Assembly: GCA_028291285.1 (NCBI GenBank)
Contig: JAQGIJ010000150.1
Span: forward strand, 1 to 10,172
From: Phenylobacterium sp.
Lineage (GTDB): Bacteria > Pseudomonadota > Alphaproteobacteria > Caulobacterales > Caulobacteraceae
Direction of reading: 5' to 3'
Length of the DNA stretch: 10,172 nucleotides
Below, piece after piece: positions 6,482 to 10,172 of this stretch. Below the pieces are notes generated by a model, which saw only the letters and a list, made by a program, of their open reading frames with translations, had not been told where the DNA came from and searched no databases. A program made the position numbers and the translations under genes. The first letter of the stretch is position 1, and every line of letters begins with the position of its first letter.

Positions 6482-7675
6482 ATGGCCTGGGAATATCAGG
6501 ATAGGACGGCGATCGTCGGCGTCGGCGCGACCGACTACTACGTCCGCGGCCAGTCGTGGCCGCGCACGCTCAACGACCTGATCGGCGAGGCCATCCTCAA
6601 CGCTTGCGACGACGCCGGCATCAGCGTCGAGCAGATCGACGGCTTCGCCTACTATTCCGGGGCGAGCGCCGGCTACACCGAGAAGATGGACACCGCCAGC
6701 ATCATGGAGACGCTGGGGATCCCCGAGGTCACCTTCTCCGCGGCGCTGACCAGCGGCGGCGGCGGCTCGGCGGGCTCCATCGGCCTGGCGGCCGCGGCGC
6801 TGATCGCCGGCGACGCCACCTACTGCGTGACCGTCATGTCGCTGCAGCAGGCCAAGCAGCGGCTGGGCACCGTCTATGGCGCGATGACGCCCAATCCGGA
6901 GAGCTCCTTCCTGCAGCCCTCGGGCCTGGTGGGTCCCGGCCACCTGATGTCGGTGCTGGCGCGCCGGCACATGCACCTCTACGGCACGCGGCGCGAGGCC
7001 TTCGCCGAGATCGTCATCTCCCAGCGGGAGAATGCGCGCAACCGGCCCAAGGCGATCCGTCGCAACCCGCTCACCCTCGATGAGTACTTCAAGTCGCCGA
7101 TGCTGGCCGACCCGCTCTGCCGGCTCGACTTCTGCCTGGAGACGGACGGGGCGGTCGCGGTGATCACCACCACTGCCGATCGGGCGAAGGACTGCAAGCA
7201 GACGCCGGTCTATGTCCACGCCGCGGCCCACGGCGGCCGGCGCGAGTGGGGCCGCGCCTTCGCCTGGATGGGCATGCCCGACGAATACTTCGCCTCCTCC
7301 GGCCACAAGCCGGTGGCCGACAGGCTCTACGCCAAGGCCGGCGTGGCCCCCAAGGACATCGACGTGGCCCTGATCTACGACCACTTCTCCAGCATGGTGC
7401 TGATGCAGCTGGAGGACTACGGCTTCTGCGAGAAGGGCGAGGGCGGCGCTTTCGTCGAGAGCGGGGCGATCCGCTACCAGGGCGGCTCCATCCCGGTGAA
7501 CACCCACGGGGGCCAGCTCTCCGAAGCCTACATCATCGGCATGACCCACATCCTGGAGGGCGTGGAGCAGCTGCGCGGCGTCGCCATCAACCAGGTGAAG
7601 GGCGCCGAGCTGGCCCTCGTCACCGGCGGCCCGGCCCACCTGCCCGTCTCCGGCCTGATCCTGAGGAAAGCCTAG
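6482..7675 (+). CDS. Thiolase-superfamily protein, Ltp2/SCP-x-like, probable aldolase
   Basis: The 397-residue protein has the thiolase fold order: TAIVGVGATDYY at the N-terminus, DLIGEAILNACDDAGI, a glycine-rich SGGGGSAGS turn (91-99), YDHFS at 299-303, VNTHGGQLSEAY at 339-350 and ALVTGGPA at 378-385. The classical catalytic residues are gone. By motif alignment the nucleophilic Cys matches Gly93, the His of the GHP motif matches Tyr350 and the second Cys matches Val380. This pattern, with Tyr299 and Tyr350, resembles Ltp2, the retro-aldolase that works with a DUF35 partner in steroid side-chain cleavage. The next gene encodes just such a DUF35 protein after one base, which strongly suggests a complex. 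A carbon-carbon lyase acting on an acyl-CoA is the best guess; a thiolase reaction is unlikely. A GGGGAGG site precedes the ATG at 6482; the frame also opens at GTG 6389 but without homologous sequence. Start spacing is tight (three bases). Confidence 0.85.
   Translation: MAWEYQDRTAIVGVGATDYYVRGQSWPRTLNDLIGEAILNACDDAGISVEQIDGFAYYSGASAGYTEKMDTASIMETLGIPEVTFSAALTSGGGGSAGSIGLAAAALIAGDATYCVTVMSLQQAKQRLGTVYGAMTPNPESSFLQPSGLVGPGHLMSVLARRHMHLYGTRREAFAEIVISQRENARNRPKAIRRNPLTLDEYFKSPMLADPLCRLDFCLETDGAVAVITTTADRAKDCKQTPVYVHAAAHGGRREWGRAFAWMGMPDEYFASSGHKPVADRLYAKAGVAPKDIDVALIYDHFSSMVLMQLEDYGFCEKGEGGAFVESGAIRYQGGSIPVNTHGGQLSEAYIIGMTHILEGVEQLRGVAINQVKGAELALVTGGPAHLPVSGLILRKA
7663..7669 (+). promoter_or_regulatory. 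Ribosome-binding site for the DUF35 gene inside the thiolase-like gene
   Basis: GAGGAAA lies in the last codons of the thiolase-like gene, about 7-9 bases before the ATG at 7677. The stop TAG (7673-7675) and this ATG are one base apart, a layout that suits translational coupling and equal amounts of two partner subunits. Confidence 0.6.
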
Positions 7676-7676
7676 A

Positions 7677-8105
7677 ATGAGCGCGATCGCCGTCGCCGTG
7701 CCGGGCGACCACATCACCATCACCACCGACCCCGACACCGAGCCCTTCTGGGAGGCGGCCAAGGCGGGCCGGCTCACCGCCTGCCAGTGCGGCGACTGCG
7801 GGACCTTCCGCATGCCGCCCACGCCCTTCTGCCCCAAGTGCCGCTCGAAGGCGAAGACCTGGCCGGAGCTGTCGGGCGCCGGCGTGGTCTATTCCTACGC
7901 GGTCTGCCATCGCTCGCCCTATCCGGACGTGGCGGACTTCACCTATGTGCCGGTGGTGGTCGACCTCGACGGCGCACCGGGCGCCAGGCTGGTCAGCAAC
8001 CTGGTCGATGTGGATCCGGAGACGGTCGAGATCGGCATGAAGGTGAAGGTCGCCTTCAACCCGATCCGCGACGGCTGGATGCTGCCGATCTTCACGCCGG
8101 CCTGA
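7677..8105 (+). CDS. Zn-ribbon/OB-fold DUF35 protein, partner of the thiolase-like enzyme
   Basis: A 142-residue protein of the DUF35 (OB-fold nucleic-acid-binding-like, acyl-CoA-associated) family. After a DTEPFWEAAKAGRL helix it has a rubredoxin-like zinc ribbon with Cys38, Cys41, Cys52 and Cys55 (CGDC and CPKC). A C-terminal OB-fold then runs from about residue 64 with GAGVVYSYAV, VPVVVDLDG and IGMKVKVAF. Members are usually encoded next to thiolase-like genes. In Ltp2-ChsH2(DUF35) and related pairs they form part of the acyl-CoA-binding surface and are needed for activity. The one-base gap to the upstream gene supports the same arrangement. An additional Cys36 sits beside the ribbon. No membrane or export signal is seen. 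The family call is firm; the particular substrate is unknown. Confidence 0.93.
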   Translation: MSAIAVAVPGDHITITTDPDTEPFWEAAKAGRLTACQCGDCGTFRMPPTPFCPKCRSKAKTWPELSGAGVVYSYAVCHRSPYPDVADFTYVPVVVDLDGAPGARLVSNLVDVDPETVEIGMKVKVAFNPIRDGWMLPIFTPA

Positions 8106-8133
8106 GCGGAGCGCGGCTTGACTCGGCCCGGCC

Positions 8134-8145
8134 GTCGGCGCCGAC
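8134..8145. repeat. 12-bp perfect palindrome upstream of cysK
   Basis: GTCGGCGCCGAC lies in the 73-base gap before cysK, 33 bases upstream of its ATG and 11 bases after a TTGACT (8118-8123). It could be an operator, but no clear -10 box is seen and short GC palindromes are common in such DNA. Confidence 0.2.
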
Positions 8146-8178
8146 TCCGGCGCTGACGCGAACGCCAGAGGCCGCCAG

Positions 8179-9237
8179 ATGAGCAAGTTCGAGAGCATTC
8201 TGGGCACGGTGGGCAATACGCCCGTGGTGCGGATCAACCGGCTCGCGCCCAAGGGCGTGAACCTGTTCGTCAAGATCGAGGCCTTCAACCCGCTCGGCTC
8301 GGTGAAGGACCGGCTGGCGCTGGGGGTGATCGAGGAGGCCGAGCGCTCGGGCAAGCTGAGGCCCGGCCAGACGGTGATCGAGGCCACCAGCGGCAACACC
8401 GGCATCGGCCTGGCCATGGTCTGCGCCGCCAAGGGCTATCCGCTGGTCGTCACCATGGCCGAGAGCTTCAGCGTCGAGCGGCGCAAGCTGATGCGCTTCC
8501 TGGGCGCCAAGGTGATCCTGACGCCCGCGGCCATGCGCGCCGTGGGCATGGTCAAGATGGCCGAGGACCTGGCCGAGCGGCACGGCTGGTTCCTGACCCG
8601 CCAGTTCGAGAATGAAGCCAATCCGGACATGCACAGCGCGACCACCGCCCAGGAGATCCTGCGCGACTTCGAGGGCGAGGCGCTGGACTACTGGGTGACC
8701 GGCTACGGCACCGGCGGGACCCTGAAGGGCGTCGGCCGGGTGCTGCGCGAGAAGCGCCCGGAGACGAAGATCGTCGTCTGCGAGCCGGCCGACGCGGCGC
8801 TGCTCTCCAGCGGCCAGCCGCAGGCGCGCAATCCCGACGGCACGCCGGCCCAGGGCCACCCGGCCTGGAAGCCGCACCCGATGCAGGGCTGGACGCCGGA
8901 CTTCATCCCCAAGCTCACCGGCGATGCGGTCGAGGCCCACCTCTACGACGAGATCCTGACCATCCCCGGGCCCGAAGCCCTGCGCCTGAGCCAGGAGCTG
9001 GCCCGGCAGGAGGGCATCTTCGTCGGCATCTCGTCGGGGGCGACCTTCGCCGGCGCGCTGAAGGTGGCGGAGACGGCCGCGCCCGGCGCCACCATCCTGT
9101 GCATGCTGCCCGACACCGGTGAGCGCTACCTCTCCACGCCGCTGTTCGCCGACGTGCCGGCCGAGATGACGGACGAGGAGATCGCCATCGGCAAGACCAG
9201 CCCGCTCTTCCCCGCGCCGCAACCGCAGCCGGCGTAG
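8179..9237 (+). CDS. cysK: Cysteine synthase (O-acetylserine sulfhydrylase), variant with insertion
   Basis: A 352-residue fold-type II PLP enzyme, expected to make cysteine from O-acetylserine and sulfide in the cytoplasm. Visible motifs are ILGTVGNTPVVRI (7-19), FNPLGSVKDR with the PLP lysine Lys43, the substrate loop ATSGNTG (69-75), SVERRKLMRFLGA (98-110), the phosphate loop GTGGT (177-181) and GISSGA with Ser286 near the PLP ring. Usual CysK proteins have about 310-325 residues. The extra length comes from an insert at about 213-231 (QPQARNPDGTPAQGHPAWK) and a Pro-rich tail after 343. The loop that is usually QGIGAGF is QGWTPDF here (236-242). A related beta-synthase role is therefore possible. 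AGAGG lies 8 bases before the ATG. It may be read through from the DUF35 gene 73 bases upstream, and it ends 13 bases from the convergent SDR gene. Confidence 0.88.
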   Translation: MSKFESILGTVGNTPVVRINRLAPKGVNLFVKIEAFNPLGSVKDRLALGVIEEAERSGKLRPGQTVIEATSGNTGIGLAMVCAAKGYPLVVTMAESFSVERRKLMRFLGAKVILTPAAMRAVGMVKMAEDLAERHGWFLTRQFENEANPDMHSATTAQEILRDFEGEALDYWVTGYGTGGTLKGVGRVLREKRPETKIVVCEPADAALLSSGQPQARNPDGTPAQGHPAWKPHPMQGWTPDFIPKLTGDAVEAHLYDEILTIPGPEALRLSQELARQEGIFVGISSGATFAGALKVAETAAPGATILCMLPDTGERYLSTPLFADVPAEMTDEEIAIGKTSPLFPAPQPQPA

Positions 9238-9250
9238 GGGCGCGGCGGAC

Positions 9251-9973
9251 CTAAAGCTTCGCCAGGCGCCCTCCGTCGACGTTCAGCGCCGCGCCGGTGA
9301 TGAAGGCCGCCTCGTCGGAGGCGAGGAAGGCCGCGGCGGCGGCGATGTGCTCCGGCTTGCCGACGTCGGCGCGGTCGAGCACCTCGATCCCGGACTTCAG
9401 GTTGGGATTGCTCCAGAGCATCGGCGTGTCGATGGCGCCCGGCAGGATGGCGTTGGCGCGCACGCCCCTGGGCTTGCCCTCGATCGAGGTGGAGCGGGTC
9501 AGCGAGAGCAGCGCGGCCTTGGCGGCGGCGTAGGGCGCCACGTTGGCCGTGGTCTCCACCGCGTGCACGCTGGCGATGTTGACGATCGCCCCGCCCTTGC
9601 CGCGCCCGATCAGCGCCTTGGTGAAGTAGAAGGCGCCCAGCAGGTCGACCCCCAGCACCCTGATCCAGGTCGCCTCGTCCAGCTCGACCAGGGGGGTGAA
9701 GGTCATCAGGCCGGCGTTGTTCACCACCACGTCGAAGCCGCCGAAGGTCTGCTCGGCGAAGGCGCAGGCGGCGTCCACTTCCGAAGGGCTCGAGACGTCG
9801 CAGCGCACGCCCGCCGCCGCGCCGACGAGGCCCTCGGCGGCGGCCTGCGCCTTGCCCGGATCGAGGTCGGCCAGCACCACCTTGGCGCCTTCGGCGGCGA
9901 AGCGCGCGGCGACCGCCAGCCCGATGCCGCTCGCCGCCCCCGTGACGATCGCCACCCTGTCCTTCAGAAGCAT
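9251..9973 (-). CDS. Short-chain dehydrogenase/reductase (classical SDR)
   Basis: A 240-residue classical SDR. The cofactor motif TGAASGIG is at 11-18. Asp36 at the end of the second beta strand (LADLD) points to NAD(H) rather than NADP(H). NNAG is at 85-88, the catalytic serine is Ser135 in IVNIAS, and Tyr148 and Lys152 form YAAAK. ILPGAIDTPM (176-185) and the C-terminal NVDGG complete the fold. The fourth member of the catalytic tetrad, usually Asn in a VN-type motif, is Asp110 here (LGVDLLGAF). It probably oxidises a secondary alcohol or reduces a ketone, perhaps a 3-hydroxyacyl-CoA or hydroxysteroid, but SDR substrates cannot be read from sequence. GAGGA lies about 7 bases before the ATG at 9973. 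It converges with cysK and follows another minus-strand gene by 66 bases. Confidence 0.93.
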   Translation of the reverse strand: MLLKDRVAIVTGAASGIGLAVAARFAAEGAKVVLADLDPGKAQAAAEGLVGAAAGVRCDVSSPSEVDAACAFAEQTFGGFDVVVNNAGLMTFTPLVELDEATWIRVLGVDLLGAFYFTKALIGRGKGGAIVNIASVHAVETTANVAPYAAAKAALLSLTRSTSIEGKPRGVRANAILPGAIDTPMLWSNPNLKSGIEVLDRADVGKPEHIAAAAAFLASDEAAFITGAALNVDGGRLAKL

Positions 9974-10039
9974 CCGCCTGTCCTCACTCGTTCCGGGATC
10001 TCCGCTCCCTAATGCACGAGGCGGCGCAGGTATTCCGGC

Positions 10040-10172
10040 CTATTCCGCAGGGCTCGGATGCGTGGGGATGGGCGCGGATGGATCGCTGGGCGGCTGGACC
10101 CTCGGCGGCGCGGCCGCGGCCGGTGGCGGCGTCACCGCCGGCGCCGGGACCGGCAGGGGCGCCGGGGTGACC
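10040..10172 (-). CDS. C-terminal end of a protein with a Pro/Ala-rich tail (cut by window edge)
   Basis: An open minus-strand frame enters from the right edge and stops at a TAG at 10040-10042. The visible 43 residues are about half proline and alanine (for example VTPAPLPVPAPAVTPPP and PSDPSAPIPTHPSPAE), with almost only G/C at third positions. The opposite strand of this stretch reads as an arginine-rich chain, typical of a shadow frame. Such tails occur on envelope proteins, TonB-like linkers and various secreted proteins of Caulobacterales, but nothing here identifies the family. It lies 66 bases upstream of the SDR gene on the same strand and could share its transcript. Confidence 0.55.
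   Translation of the reverse strand, partial: VTPAPLPVPAPAVTPPPAAAAPPRVQPPSDPSAPIPTHPSPAE

Noticed and set aside
6188..7837. 549-codon minus-strand frame antisense to the thiolase-like gene
   Set aside because: The translation is low-complexity and GC-driven; the plus-strand frame shows an ordered thiolase fold and a coupled DUF35 gene.
8118..8150. TTGACT before cysK as a -35 box
   Set aside because: No acceptable -10 box lies 16-18 bases downstream; the region there is almost all G and C.
8092..9222. 376-codon minus-strand frame antisense to cysK
   Set aside because: Its sequence is His/Arg/Gly/Leu-rich with no motif; all PLP-enzyme motifs are on the plus strand.
1..10172. CRISPR arrays, tRNA genes, insertion sequences, attachment sites, phage-defence genes
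   Set aside because: No regularly spaced repeats, cloverleaf-like sequence, transposase motif or long terminal inverted repeats could be seen on either strand.

Overview
The window is very GC-rich DNA with G/C at almost every third codon position. Its gene set (YebC with a small membrane protein, iron superoxide dismutase, a thiolase-like/DUF35 pair, a CaiB/BaiF CoA-transferase, an SDR) suggests a free-living alphaproteobacterium, most likely of the Caulobacterales (Phenylobacterium/Caulobacter-like). This placement is inferred from style and protein resemblance, not from a marker gene. I see no tRNA, rRNA, CRISPR array, insertion sequence or phage gene; it reads as ordinary chromosome.

Left part (1-2105). 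A patatin-like phospholipase runs off the left edge on the minus strand. It diverges from a polytopic membrane protein (395-1858) with a GT-C glycosyltransferase-like layout. That gene converges on, and overlaps by 17 bp, a small minus-strand single-span membrane protein.

Centre-left (2106-3229). A yebC regulator gene and a 64-residue basic tail-anchored-like protein read on the plus strand and end at a GC-rich hairpin between convergent genes. ruvC, a frequent neighbour of yebC, is absent here.

Centre (3230-6222, minus strand). A 735-residue tandem fusion of two CaiB/BaiF CoA-transferase halves comes first in coordinates, and sodB (cytoplasmic Fe-type superoxide dismutase) lies upstream of it in transcription. 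An AT-rich island and a strong hairpin lie in the caiB leader, so the fusion probably has its own promoter.

Right part (6223-10172). A 260-bp divergent region separates sodB from a plus-strand run: a thiolase-superfamily protein and a zinc-ribbon/OB-fold DUF35 protein with one base between them, then cysK 73 bp further on. cysK converges with an NAD-type SDR. The last bases hold the Pro/Ala-rich C-terminus of another minus-strand protein.

The most interesting part is the thiolase-like/DUF35 pair. The thiolase fold has lost its nucleophilic Cys, its GHP-motif His and its second Cys, and has Tyr in places that match the steroid side-chain aldolase Ltp2. With a CoA-transferase fusion in which only one half keeps the catalytic Asp, and an SDR nearby, this suggests CoA-ester catabolism of a steroid-, terpenoid- or branched-chain-type compound. 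The substrate cannot be read from the sequence. I found no clear sign of a wholly new kind of system.
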